Source of the DNA: Luidia sarsii
Lineage: Eukaryota; Echinodermata; Asteroidea; Paxillosida; Luidiidae
Direction of reading: 5' to 3'
NCBI GenBank assembly: GCA_949987565.1
Contig: OX465102.1
Location: 28,021,768 to 28,085,767 of the forward strand
DNA: 64,000 nt
Made by a program: the position numbers and the translations under genes. Below are positions 11,815 to 23,541 of the stretch, piece by piece. Numbering within the stretch: position 1 is the first letter of the stretch; every line of letters begins with the position of its first letter. Below the pieces are notes generated by a model. That model made no database searches, was not told the origin of the DNA, and was given only the letters and a program-made list of their open reading frames with translations.

Positions 11815-12095
11815 TGCAAGACCTACTGATACATGTATGTGTACAATGTGTATGTACTGTACAGTACCGGTACATGTATAATCCTGCACATGTACACGTA
11901 CGTGTACATGTGCAAGACATGACTTTTGCCTCGCTCGACCAAGAAAATAATCTTGCCGTTTGCTTGACACAAGGAGCATATTACTTGCACATGTACAGTA
12001 GACGTACATGTACCTTGTACATTAATATTGCCTAGCATACCGTACATGTACAGTTTTGCACATGTACATGTACCGTACATTTGTATGTGCCTGTC
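11815..12095. repeat. TGTACATGTACA palindrome cluster
   Basis: Repeated GTACATGTAC, ACGTACGTGTACATG and CCGGTACATG words. Overlapping frames on both strands are artefacts. Confidence 0.8.
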
Positions 12096-12544
12096 CTTTT
12101 TTGCTGGTACATGTATAAACTGTGTTCACTGCATTCACTTAACATATAACGGGTAAGACTAAGAGGGTAATGCAGAGAGGAAGGATCGAGAAGGCAGGCT
12201 GTACAGAAGCCAATTTTTTTTTAACAGTCTTCGCGACCTAATTCTTTAATTTTGTCTTTGTATTCCGAGATTTAATCCAAGGGATTCATCATATGGTCGA
12301 GTTGGTGTCAGTGACGTCGGCCATGACGCACGGCAAAAAAAAAAAAATGCCACTGCGCGCTGCACAAATTGTGGACTTCAGTCATTCAGTCATTCTTCTG
12401 CCATACCCCGGCCACCACAGCCCTACAAAATTAATGACTAATTGTCCATTCAACTCATAGACAGCTTTTCAAAACACAAATTGCACATTTAAGGGGTAAT
12501 TCCTCTACTCAAATGGCGAGGATGTTTGCATAAAGGGACATGTT

Positions 12545-12660
12545 ATTCCCACTACGAAAATAAGCGCGATTTGAATTGCGATTCAAAAACCGGGTGGGTT
12601 TTTTTTGTCGTGTCCGCACAGGCCAAACAAACGCGCCGCAAATAATCGCGAGCTGATTGT
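12545..12660 (+). mobile_element. Foldback family A fragment
   Basis: TTCCCACTACGAAAATAAGC and GCGATTTGAATTGCGATTC, followed by CGTCGTGTCCGCACAGGCC and AATAATCGCGAGCTGATT. The middle of the element is deleted. Confidence 0.6.
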
Positions 12661-13061
12661 GGTTACATGTAGCTATGCTTTTGAGATTTTAAAAGTAGTT
12701 TTGCCATCATAACATACCAATTTAGGCCCCCTATATTCATTGATTCTGTTCTGTATTATGCAAGGAAGATAGACTACATTGTACATGTACGTGACTACGT
12801 GTATAGGCCTACCCCTAAAAAAGTACACAAAGTCTTACTACATATCGTTACACACAAAAAGCACTGGGATATCTGAGAGAATGCTCTAAAATGCATCAGA
12901 GAGTATCTCGCCATCGCCATGTGCCATTTTTTTTTAACCCGGCCGCTTGTGCAGGGGCCCAGCAGCCTATGCTCTTGGGGGCTCTGTGCATGCTTCTTGC
13001 TTGCTTGTCTGACATGTTTGAAAGCCCCACACCTATTTCAAAAATCCTGGGAGAAACCTAG

Positions 13062-13516
13062 AGCCGCGTCCGCACTGGACTTAAAATGGGTAAACTAACC
13101 GAGCAAATGGGTAAATTGACCATTTTAAGTCCAGTGCGGACAGCCCAGGAAGTTTTCCTCCCAGGTAACTTACCCGACTCCAGTGGGTAGTTTAACCGAC
13201 CAACTTCTGCCCGGTTAAATTGACCAGGTCAGTTTAACCGAGTCGATAAGTCCAATCCGGACACGACGTCTCGGTAAACGACTCGGTAAAAAACCACATC
13301 CGGCGCCCCGCACGTTACGTTACTGTATGCGAGTAGGGTAACAGCGTGTTTGTGTACCTACAGTACATGCACATGTACATGAGTCGGTTAGTTTTACCCA
13401 TCGTCTCGGTTAGTTTACCCGAGTCGAAAAGTCCAAGTGCGGACGCCGGGAAGATTTACCCATTGGAATGTTACCCACGGGCTCGGTAAAAAATAAGTCC
13501 AGTGCGGACACGGCTT
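13062..13516 (+). mobile_element. Foldback family C element (TCCGCACTGGACTT ends)
   Basis: Begins AGCCGCGTCCGCACTGGACT and ends with the inverted AAGTCCAGTGCGGACACGGC. The interior is built from repeated GGTTAGTTTACC / GGGTAAACTAACC words and a nested smaller hairpin at 13071-13144. Other copies lie at 15690-16000 and 29372-29987. Non-coding; MITE-like. Confidence 0.85.
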
Positions 13517-13523
13517 AGGATAG

Positions 13524-13653
13524 ATTTTCACAAAGCCTTACGATGGCATCTGGATGACCCACTGTTAGTCGTGACACACTGTAAGGTTTCTGTGCAATCG
13601 CTCATAATCTTGCGATTGATCGTAATTTACGATGGGTCTGGTGAAATCGACTG
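13524..13653 (-). mobile_element. Foldback family B copy adjoining family C
   Basis: Reverse orientation relative to 1681-1810: TTTTCACAAAGCCTTACGAT at the left and GGTGAAATCGACTGC at the right. It starts eight bases after the end of the family C element. Confidence 0.75.
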
Positions 13654-14290
13654 CTGATGTCCTACAATACATAGAGCAAACTTACATGTATGGCCGACTC
13701 AGTACATGTACATACCGGGTACCGGTACACTTTAATTAAGCCCTCCCCATATTAAAGTCATTCACATGTAAACAGACATACTGGTGTATGTACTAAATTT
13801 GTATAGGGGCCTAGGCCTATCATTTCTATCTCCATTTTTTCTCACCTTGGGACGCGCAAAGAGAAATCCCCTGCTATACCGTGCTATGTGTATATTAAAA
13901 ATGTAACGTCATCTACCGGTACATGTACATTTTTAAGATCTGCATAACTTAGCAGCTGATAGCATTTGGGGTTATTCTAGAATATTAACATATGTACATG
14001 TATGTAGATCTATCCACCATTCTTTCTTTTTCTTTCTTTTTTTCCAACTCAACATTCATTTCCATGTTGCCCTAAACCAAAGTAACACAGCTACAGGATT
14101 AATAAATGAAAATGAGAAATAAAGGAACATACGGTAATTATCATCACAAAGGAAAGATAAGAATGTAAATTGGGCAATCATGGAGGCATACATGTATATT
14201 CAAATGACGAGGTCTTGTAATGAAATGCCTTTTACAATTTTGTATTGTAAAATGTTCAAAGAAGATTACTAATTATGTCAAACAGTACAT

Positions 14291-14460
14291 AAATCTTAAA
14301 AGTTAGAGGGCCTGATGACGTTTCAATCCTAGCAGGACCTTTCTCAAAGGCAAAGAGAAAGGTCCTCCTAGGATCTAAACATCACTCAGGCCCTCTAACT
14401 TTTAAGATTAATGTATTGCAGGTCATCATAGTCAGTGAGCAGTTTGCAACAGTTTTTGGT
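14291..14460. mobile_element. Head-to-head pair of hammerhead-like repeats
   Basis: Reverse unit GGGCCTGATGACGTTTCAAT...GACCTTTCTCAAAGGC, then forward unit GAGAAAGGTCCTCCTAGGAT...CAGGCCCTCTAAC. The right flank carries the usual tail (CAGTGAGCAGTTTGCAACAG). The core has drifted: GAAAC is now TAAAC on the forward arm. Confidence 0.8.
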
Positions 14461-15689
14461 ATTAACTATTTAACTTCACTTCACGTCAAACAGCACAAAC
14501 AAACAAACACAATCTATCTATCAGAATGAACAAACAAAATGTTATCAGAATGGACTTAAACTCTGGCAGGACATGGGATGATTTAAGGTTGGTCCATCTC
14601 CGTGACCTGAACAGCACTATTTGTGGATGATATGAAAGCGGAACTATTATAATGCACAAATATGATCGGTTGTGCAGAGTTTGTAAAATCCAGTGGTTTT
14701 GCCCGTCTGGAGCATACACATCCCATCAGTAGCCGGCCACAAAGGCCTAGCTGTTGCCCCTTCGTCAAAACCATTGGTCGACCACTTAGTTTGTGCCAGA
14801 GGAAAAGGGAACAAAACAGGAGCCTGCTCTGATTTCTGGATTGAAATGAAGATGGAGCGCAAGGCTCAGCTTTCAGGGACGTCGAAAAACAGCATTTATC
14901 AACCGACACAACTGGGCCCATGAATTATGATAAAAGCAAGCACACGTACGGTACAGTATGTGTGTTACATGTACAGTGTACTGTGTCAGAATGTCACAAT
15001 TGACAGTCCAATTTCTGCAAATTATGCATACAGTCTTCAGTGCATTTCCACAAGCATGAATGTGTCATATGTGTTTGTTTACCTAATAAAACGAAAGCCG
15101 GGCAGAGTGGTCATGGATGTGTTTTCAAGTACACGGCAGCCTTAGCTGTCCTGTCCTGTGTGGGGAGGAAGGGAGGGGGAGAGCATTATTTACTATTCAA
15201 TATTCTTCAACAAGAAATGAGGATCTCTCTCGCAAATCAATCGGAGAGGAGCCAATGACGTGACCAGGTAAATGTCAACCCAGCAAGCGCAATGGGGCTG
15301 CAGCCGGCGATTCAAAACAGCGACATTTCCTGTACCGCCCCGTCTTTCCGACCCCGTCCTCCCCCTTCCCTTTTCCATCAGAGCTAGCTTAACAAAGAAT
15401 CAAGAATCGCAATGTGATATTGTCCACTAGACCGACTACTAACTCATGGTACATGGTACATGTACCGGTACATCACAGAGAGAGAAAAAAAAATAAAAAA
15501 TCTCGAGCGTAGAGCCATACGACAATGGGGAAAGGGAGGGGGAAAAAGGGAATATTTGCAGAAATCAACGCTTCGGTTAACCGCCACTTTTTCTTTTGGG
15601 GGAGGGGGGTAGACTGGCTGGCACTTAGACATTATACTCAGGGCTGAGAGAGAAAAAAAGTTATTGTTAACCCATGCCTTGCATGCTAA
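14461..15689. other. No gene recognised
   Basis: Overlapping open frames of 60-110 codons occur on both strands near 14583-14923, but none has a domain or splice context I can support. G-rich runs flank 15170 and 15530. Confidence 0.45.
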
Positions 15690-16000
15690 AGCCCTGTCCG
15701 CATTGGACTTATTTTGGTAACTCTTACGGAGACTCTTGTCAGTTTTACCAAATTAAGTCCAATGCGGACAGCCGGAAGACTTTCCAAATTGTCAAGTGTC
15801 GGACGTCGATTGTAAGTTTTACCCTCCGCAGCGGTAAGTCTTACAGGGCCAACTGGGTAGCTGAAGAGTTACGTTGTTAGTTGTACGTTGCTGAAAAGTC
15901 CAGTGCGGACGGGTATTGTCAAGTAAACCTTACAATGTAGTCACGTGACATCCGCCGTGTCAGATCCCTTACAAAATTAAGTCCAATGCGAACACGGCTT
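15690..16000 (+). mobile_element. Foldback family C copy
   Basis: Left end AGCCCTGTCCGCATTGGACT and right end AAGTCCAATGCGAACACGGC are inverted repeats. Inside is a second AAGTCCAATGCGGACAGCC, as in the copy at 13062, suggesting that a nested sub-element is part of the family. Confidence 0.8.
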
Positions 16001-16599
16001 AAATTGCTTCCTGCAGTGCAGGACCCATTTGCTTGGTTTTTTTCATCGGGGGGGGGGGGGTAATTGCCTGAAAGCACAACACATAAATACCTGAAAGAAG
16101 AGTCATCAGCAAGATCGAAAGCTACATGTACATGTATGCGAGGACTGGGGTGTTGCTGTTGTTGTTTTCCCATTTCTCCAAGGTTTCATTTCTTCCGAAA
16201 GGTGATAGCAGTTAGCGTGGTTAGCGAGACAAGAGAAGCCCGATATTTCATCAGGGGCTTTAATTGATCTTTCTCCAATGAGCTGAAGATTGATTGTCAG
16301 TTTGAAAGGAATTGATTTTGAGGGAAGGAAAAGGAAATAATCTCGGGATGGCACAAACACAAAGTTGGCGCGTTTTGGGGGATATGGTGAAGTCATGCAG
16401 TTTCCAATGCAGATATTCGGCTCTTGAAAATGTATCAATTTTATCCGTACAAGGTACAAGTACGGTATGTATGTATCCTAGGAGTGGGATCGATGCATGT
16501 ACCGCTCTCTTCTTAAGTGAGCAGAACAGGAGGAAAGCCTAGGCTTACATTAAATAATCCACTCTTCATTCATGTCCCCAATCAGCGTTCGACCTTATA

Positions 16600-16870
16600 T
16601 GTCGATGTACATGTGGTCAAAAACTCAAAATGTACATGTACATACTGTACATAATTATGTACATTATACCTGCATGAATGTACATGTACATGGACAAGTG
16701 CTGTATATACTGTATAAACCATGTGTAGCACATACAGTATACATGTACTGTATACCGGTACATGTGTAAATGCGTGTGCACATGTACTGTACATAATGTA
16801 CTGTACATAGCACGTAAAATACATACATGTACACATGTAGTACATGTATGTACAGTACATGTATGCAGAC
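16600..16870. repeat. TGTACATGTACA palindrome cluster
   Basis: Nearly continuous TGTACATGTACA-type sequence. Open frames of 65-156 codons across it on both strands are artefacts of the Tyr/Met/Cys/Thr-rich repeat. Confidence 0.85.
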
Positions 16871-17109
16871 ATCCGGTAATGCCCAGGCTCTGTGAAGCGC
16901 ACCGGCTATGCACTCTGAGCAGTAGGCATTTTCTCGGCTGATCAGAAGAAACTGACAGGGGCAGGCAACGTGTAGCCAGCCAAACTGCCAGGCCCTGCTC
17001 TCCGCACGCACACCACGTACCCCATTTACATGTACAGTAATCAGTGGCATGCCTGTGATTATACAGCATGCTGGTTGAGCACGGCATGCGATTGAATCGT
17101 GCTAGTCCT

Positions 17110-17575
17110 ACGTGTACTTACTGTACATGTACATGTACATACATGTATTATGGCACCAAGTTGACCAACTACACACACTGTCTGTACATGTACTGTACAG
17201 TGTACACCATGTACAAGTACATGTACAACATGGGCATATTTAGTACAAGTGTACAATAACATACATTGTATATACTACATACACACTTTCACATTATGTA
17301 CAGTATGTACTGTACATGTGTACATGCACTGTAACATACTGTATTGTACATGGGTAGACATGCTTGTATGTAATGTACATGTACAGTACATGTACATGTA
17401 CAGTACAGGGTTGTATGTATTGTACATGTACATGTACAGGGTGTACGTACATGTACATGTACATGTACATTGTATCATGTACATGTACACTGTACATACA
17501 GTACATTTTAATAAAATACATGTACATGTGCATGTACTGTACCGGCCGTACATGTACAGTTGTACATGCACAGTG
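17110..17575. repeat. Densest TGTACATGTACA palindrome cluster
   Basis: The longest such stretch in the window. TACATGTACATGTACA-type runs at 17120-17150, 17375-17405 and 17425-17475 are linked by TGTACTGTACA and GTATGTAC variants. Units are not a fixed-period tandem array; they look like a lattice of four- and eight-base palindromic steps. Confidence 0.9.
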
Positions 17576-17582
17576 TTTTTAT

Positions 17583-17685
17583 AGGGCCTGACATTTCAAT
17601 CATAAGCAGGACCTTTCTCTGCCTTTGAGAAAGGCGATCCTGCTAGTAGGATCAAAACGTCAGACGCCCTCCTAATTTTGAGAAA
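17583..17685. mobile_element. Head-to-head pair of hammerhead-like repeats
   Basis: Reverse unit GGGCCTGACATTTCAATC then GACCTTTCTCTGCC, followed by a forward unit CTTTGAGAAAGGCGATCCTG with GGATCAAAACGTCAGACGCC. Abuts the end of the TGTACA cluster. Confidence 0.75.
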
Positions 17686-18179
17686 AAGCGGGGAAAAGCT
17701 GGAGAAATCTTAGGCAGTTCCCAACAAGGACAATCTTGAGATCTGTTTGACATCCAAAAGCCTGGCAGTACATGTATACACCATCGTTCAGCTCGCGAGT
17801 GTATAACTGCACGCAGTATATACATGTACATGTAGTTAGTAGTAGGGGTACATCCGTCCGGGCCCATGCGGGAGTTTTCCGTTGCGATGTCATACCCCCC
17901 GCAGTGACTGGCGGGCCATTCGAAAAGATGGCGGTTTGTGGGAATGCGATTTCGACCACCGAATTCCATGATTTTTCCCTCTTTATGAAACTCGTAGGTG
18001 AGTAGCACATAGGTAATTGTAGGTCGTTTTTAACACCCAATCAGATAAGCCAACATTTCTTATCTGGGATTCATTCCCCTTTAAGTCATAAAGTACGCTA
18101 GCACAGTTTGCAATATTTATGCATTGCATACTACAGGTACACATGTGCGTGTTATTATTTCATGTCACATTACCCTTAA

Positions 18180-18335
18180 CCAACCCTTGAACTGTACATG
18201 TAATGTGCAGTGTGCATGAATACTGTACAAATCTACAAAGAACATGTACGTACATGTATGTACCGGTACAGTGCATGCATGTACAGCACATGTAGTCATG
18301 TACATGTACAATGCATACATACAGTACACATGCAC
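18180..18335. repeat. TGTACATGTACA palindrome cluster
   Basis: ACATGTACGTACATGTATG and GTCATGTACATGTACAATG type words. Confidence 0.75.
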
Positions 18336-18649
18336 CAGTTTGCATCAATAATTATGCTTCTGACCTAGCTACATGTAGCTGCTGCCCGCAAACTATTCCG
18401 ACATGTACAACTTTATTTACAAGCAGTTCATGCTCAATGCCAGCCACTTCTAAATATAGTCAGTGTAGTGGTCACACTGTGCCAAATCAAGGGATGCCAT
18501 GCATAAATCCATAATGCACCTGCACTGTGCACTGAATACATGGATCATGTGTGCACATTCACCGTGGGCCATGGGATGCCACACAGTGACATTCAAGGTA
18601 TGCAATAATGTGTCAGTCAAGCAAAAGATCAGGTAGAGCCCCAAATAGT

Positions 18650-19310
18650 CACATCCCTCTCTCCTCTCCCTCTCTCAACCTCTGTCTCTATCTCTGACTC
18701 CCCAAATAGTCACCTTCCTCTCTCCCTCTCCCTCTCTCAACCTCTGTCTCTATCTCTGACTCCCCAAATAGTCACCTCCCTCTCTACCTCTCTCAACCTC
18801 TGTCTACATACATATCTCTGTCTCCCCAAATAGTCACCTCTTTCCCCCTCTCCCTCTCTAAACCTGTCTCTACATGTACAGTATCTCCCTCTCCCCAAAT
18901 AGTTACCTCTCTCCCCTCTCCCTCTCCCTGTCCCTGTCCCCCTCCCCTCCCCTGTCCCCCTCCCCTTTCACCTCTCCAATCTCCCTTCTCCTCAGGACTA
19001 TACAGCTCTCTCCCTCTTCCAAAATAGTCACCTCTCACAGACTCCCCCTCTTCTTCTCCCCCTTCCTCTCCCTCTCCCTCCTCCCCCCTCTTTCTCTCTC
19101 TCCCTCCCTCTCCATCTCCCCTCCCTCTCTGTCACTCTCCCTCTCCCATAATGGTTACCTCTCTCCCCCTCCCTCTCCCTCTGCATCTGCCTCTGCCTCT
19201 CCCTCGGATCTCCCCCTGTCCCTCACCCTCTCTCCCTCCCCCTCCCCCTCCCCTTTCCTAACTCCCCATATTTCCTTCTCCCTCTCTCCCTCTCCAAATT
19301 CCTCATTGAG
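18650..19310 (+). repeat. CTCTCC minisatellite with a conserved CCCCAAATAGTCACCTC punctuation
   Basis: About 660 bases of CTCTCCCT sequence in which CCCCAAATAGTCACCTC (or a close variant) recurs about every 60-80 bases (for example near 18700, 18763, 18825, 18893), decaying to CATAATGGTTACCTC near 19147. The 156-codon Ser/Leu/Pro frame here is an artefact. Confidence 0.9.
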
Positions 19311-19489
19311 AGCCAGTGAATTGATTAACCCAACAACTACCTGAACCTACATGTATGTAATGTAGCATAAACTTGGAGAGATCACACTGTACAGTGAATA
19401 GCACCCGGATCCTCCTTCAGACAGCACTGTACATGTATGTATATGAAATATGCTGTTTCTATGATCTCAAAATAAACAAGCACTATAAA

Positions 19490-19790
19490 CAAAATAAACA
19501 TGTACACTGTACATGGGTGTAAATGTACACACTGTACATGTAAATGTACAACAATGTACATGTATGTAAATGTACAACAATGTACAACAATGTACAACAA
19601 TGTACATGTACAGGTATGTACATGTACATGTACATGTACACTGTATGTATGTATACCTGTACATGTATGTAATGTAAAACAATGTACAAGTATGTACATG
19701 TAGGTGTACAGGTACATACATGTATGCGTACAACTTGTACACCTGTACAACATTGTACACCTGTACATATATGTACAACAATTGTCTACA
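19490..19790. repeat. TGTACA cluster with tandem ATGTACAACA units
   Basis: Contains tandem TGTACAACAA units near 19565-19605 within TACATGTAC runs. Confidence 0.8.
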
Positions 19791-19819
19791 TACTGTGTAT
19801 GTCATTTCTGCAATAGAGG

Positions 19820-19870
19820 ACGGGAGTCGCGGGTTCAAATCCAGCCCAAGCTGCCTAATATTTTGTCCAT
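19820..19870 (+). mobile_element. tRNA-like box B remnant
   Basis: GCGGGTTCAAATCCAGCCC resembles a tRNA T-arm/box B (GGTTCAAATCC). No acceptor stem or box A at the right distance is clear, so this is at most a SINE fragment. Confidence 0.3.
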
Positions 19871-20224
19871 CAGGCATCGGGCAAAGCACTGAGCACTCAG
19901 TGCTTACTGCTTAATACAGGGATAACACAACATTGGTCGAGGTCAAAGAATAGCACTCACTGACTCAGTGCTTATTATGAAAGTGACCCAATCCTGGAAA
20001 GGATTTTTCCCTAAAAAAAGGGGGGGAGGGTTGGTGGAGAGGGTTTTTTGTCTGACATTTCAATCCCGGGAGGTTCTCGCCGGCCGAACGAAATGAGTTC
20101 ACTCCATTCCATTCCAATCCATTCTGGAGTCCAATGTTGAGCCTGTTTGTCAAGAGGACTTGAGTGTATCCGATGGCCACAGACTACAGCTATACTTTTT
20201 CAATCCATGTTATAAGTTCTACTA

Positions 20225-21470
20225 ACATGACTATACATGTAAGTACTATACCAGTACATACATGTATGTACAGCTAAAAAAAAGTGCAACGTACCATCCT
20301 TTATGATTTATCACTTGTACATGTACATGCACATTATGTATGATTGTACTGTATGTACTGTAGCATGTTGTTGTGTAAATGTACATGTTCATATACTGTA
20401 GTCTGTACTGTACCTGTAGGCCTTTGCAATTTTGATCCATTGTATTAAGTTGCGACCTTCATTCGTACATACCTGTACATGCTGTTTGCATGTTCATGTA
20501 ATAGTAATACGCACTGCACAGAGCACATTTTATCCGGTTGTTTTTGTTGTGTCAACCATAGAGCTCCATGTGTCAATAATGTTGGTATACATGTACATGG
20601 TACAAGCAAGGAGGAATTAGGCTCGCCTAATACCCCTTGGTACAAGTACGTGCACACAACACATACGTGTACGCACATGTACACACAATGTACATGTACT
20701 GTACACTCATGTACAGTGTACATGTACATGAATAGGATTGTCATGTTCAGTACAGTACATGTACTGTCATGTACACCATACCGGTAGCTGCCAACCTACA
20801 TGTATCTTTAAGGAATTTAGGAATACTTATATGCTAAAAAAGAGGAATCACAGAGCAAACTACATGTACACTGGAATGTACTGTACCAGTATTTCCAGGC
20901 CAAAATGATTCCTCCAAAATAGGAGCACTATTTTCTGTTAACATTTTAGGAGAGCCTGTCGACAGTGATTTAGTTTGCTTGTTAGTTTTAGGCAATCCGT
21001 CAGGGGTGTTTTCAGACTGTTCGATTGTATTCATGTCTCTGTTTCTGCTGTTTGTTAAAAATTTGCTTTTGGATTACTTGCTCGTGCCTGCTACTGTACC
21101 TGAGAAATAAATGAATGAATGAATGAAAGGAATGGTTGGCAGCTACACATGTACATGTACATGTATGGTACCCACATAATAATACATGTACGGTACAAGT
21201 ATACAAGAATCATGAACATGTACATAGTACATGTACCCATCATACTTGGGTGCATGTACATTGTACATGTCCTAATGTTGGCTTGCTACAACTTATATGA
21301 ACACACATAAAATTATGTGTACATGTACACACATACGTACATGGTGTGTATACATGTGCACACATGGAAACTGTCCATGTACATGTACACACTGTATATG
21401 AAGGTAAAAATACATGGACATGTACCAGTACATATAAGGCAGCGGACTAAGACTACCGTACATGTACAGT
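20225..21470. repeat. Scattered TGTACATGTACA clusters
   Basis: Clusters at about 20230-20410, 20585-20780 and 21140-21470, separated by unique AT-rich sequence. A (GAAT)n run lies near 21111. Confidence 0.75.
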
Positions 21471-21479
21471 ACCTGCACT

Positions 21480-22985
21480 TGTAGGCTACTTGCACTTCAA
21501 CTAATCCCCAACCTCTTCATGTCACACAAGGGCCTCCTTACACATTCCCAGGCATCCATAAATAGCCCAGCCTATTACAATACATTAATGGCTTTATCAG
21601 CACGCTGCCGTTCTATTTATAGGGGGAGGTATTGAACGGCAGACAAATACCGGGTGCCCATATAAATGGTGCACATGTGTAAACACTTTATGTTTCCCAT
21701 TTCAAATTGCCTCCCCCCTCTATTTCAGAATGGTATTGTTTGCTTAGATTTCTATAGAGCTAAATATAAATCCTGTTTCCTGTGCACGTATGTAGGTATA
21801 TTATGGCAGAATTACGTAAACTAATTATAAAGCGTCATATTGAGATGCGAAGTACATGTATATGTTCTTTATGTAAAATGCAATTTATCACTTTTGGCAC
21901 AAAAAGAAATAACTTACATACATGTACATGTAAGTACATGTACATGTACAAAAGAACTGGGTAGTTTTTTAAAAGAATTGAAAAAAATAAAATAAATGCA
22001 TCAAAATATGTTTGTACGGTTCATGTGATGAATTGTGTGTGATGAAAGGAATTATACATGGACACTGTGGGTGTACAGTACATGGAATGGAATGTATAGG
22101 GCATTCGTGTCCATACACATGTATTCACAAAAATTGAAAAGTTTCACAAAAAATCTGTGTACAGGTAGAGTGTAGGCCTACATGTACATGTCAAGTGTAC
22201 GTGTACATGTACATACACACATACACGTATACATGTACATCGCCATCATCACCATGAAGCCAGGTAGAACTTTCCAGCAATCTCTGTCATTCATGAGTTG
22301 AACGATTTCTCGCGTCTGCTGGAGACCAGTGTTTGTCCTTAATAAATCAGCGTACATGTATGTCCTCCTAGTCCTAGCCTCCTAGGTCTCCCTCTTTTTT
22401 GCATACTGCATGAAAGGGGTTCCCACAAGACCCCTGGGTGGAGTGTTGAGCCCTGGATGCCATTCAGCATGACCCTAAAGTCTCAATCTTCTACAAGCGT
22501 ACATGTACGTGTACAAGCAAAATTCACATTTTCATCATTTCTTATCCATAATAGATATGTACAAGTATATGGCACTGCAGCAACGGCGAGTCTCCATAAT
22601 CCCAGCAGCGTACAGTTGAATATGTCCAAGCATGTCCCCCTCTTTCCCCGGAGGGGCTGGATAATGCCTGCCATTCATACAAACATATTATGCGCATGAT
22701 CCCCACCAGTGCACTGCACTGGGTCCATGCCCTGATCCTTTAACATCGCTTGAAAACGAAAAAACCGAAAACAACATGAACATCCTTGCAACTCCTCACA
22801 CAAGGCATGCATGATTGGACTTGTGTGACAAACAACACAAATTGGAGGAACTTCTACTCTATCTGATGCATCTTCAATTGGAATTATTGTGATGGTGGGA
22901 AGTAAGTGTGTTCAAAGGAAAATACAGCGTATCTGGGAAGGTAGCCGGCCTGTGGAAATTAGGTTTGAAAAACTGCAAAAGAAAT
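21480..22985. other. No gene recognised
   Basis: AT-rich with further short TGTACATGTAC runs near 21920, 22180 and 22210. No exon of the neighbouring adenylyl cyclase gene was recognised here on the minus strand. Confidence 0.45.
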
Positions 22986-22988
22986 GAA

Positions 22989-23497
22989 TAAGGGCCCGTT
23001 TACAATGTACACTGGCGCGCGGTAACGGAAAGCGTTAGCCGTTAGCGTAAAGCTGAAATACCGCGCGGTATTTTACGTTTACACAGGAGTGGAAACTCAC
23101 TCTGTGTTTATGCAAATGACTGATAAAAAAAAGTGACAATCTTTAAAACACAGTACTTAGCAGAAACCCACTCGGTCTTACGCAAATGACATTCTCCAGA
23201 GACAGAGGTGCCGTACCTACGTGTAAGGCATCGAATGCACGATGAAGAAGTTCGATCTTAGATATCAAGCAAAAGAGAAACCAAAGAATTTGATTGGTCA
23301 GCACGCGCAGTCGCAGCACAGTATCTTTGAAAGAAAAAAATGCTCTGGTTTCTTTTCTTAAACCTAGCGGTTTACCACGCAACCATTTGGTTGGTCTGCT
23401 CCAGATGTAAACGTCCCCATAGAAAACCGTATGCCCTGGATTTTTGACCGCGTGAAATTCCATTACCGTTCGCGCGTGTACATGTAAATAGGCCTTA
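22989..23497. mobile_element. Foldback element (family E) in the first adenylyl cyclase intron
   Basis: Left end TAAGGGCCCGTTTACAATG and right end GTACATGTAAATAGGCCTTA are imperfect inverted repeats of at least 25 bases. Just inside both ends are CGCGCGGTAACGG and CATTACCGTTCGCGCG, again inverted. A 132-codon minus frame over it has no recognisable domain. It ends about 40 bases beyond the splice donor of the cyclase exon. Confidence 0.65.
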
Positions 23498-23541
23498 AGA
23501 GTGATTTTCGGATTTGGGCGATAAACATGCTGAATACTCAC

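Noticed and set aside
16572..17591. Many Tyr/Met/Cys/Thr/Val/His frames of 60-156 codons on both strands
   Set aside because: They are produced by TGTACATGTACA repeats, which lack stops in several frames.
1..23500. Further exons of the adenylyl cyclase gene on the minus strand
   Set aside because: I looked for cyclase-like peptides among the minus frames and recognised none; short exons could be missed, but I cannot support any.
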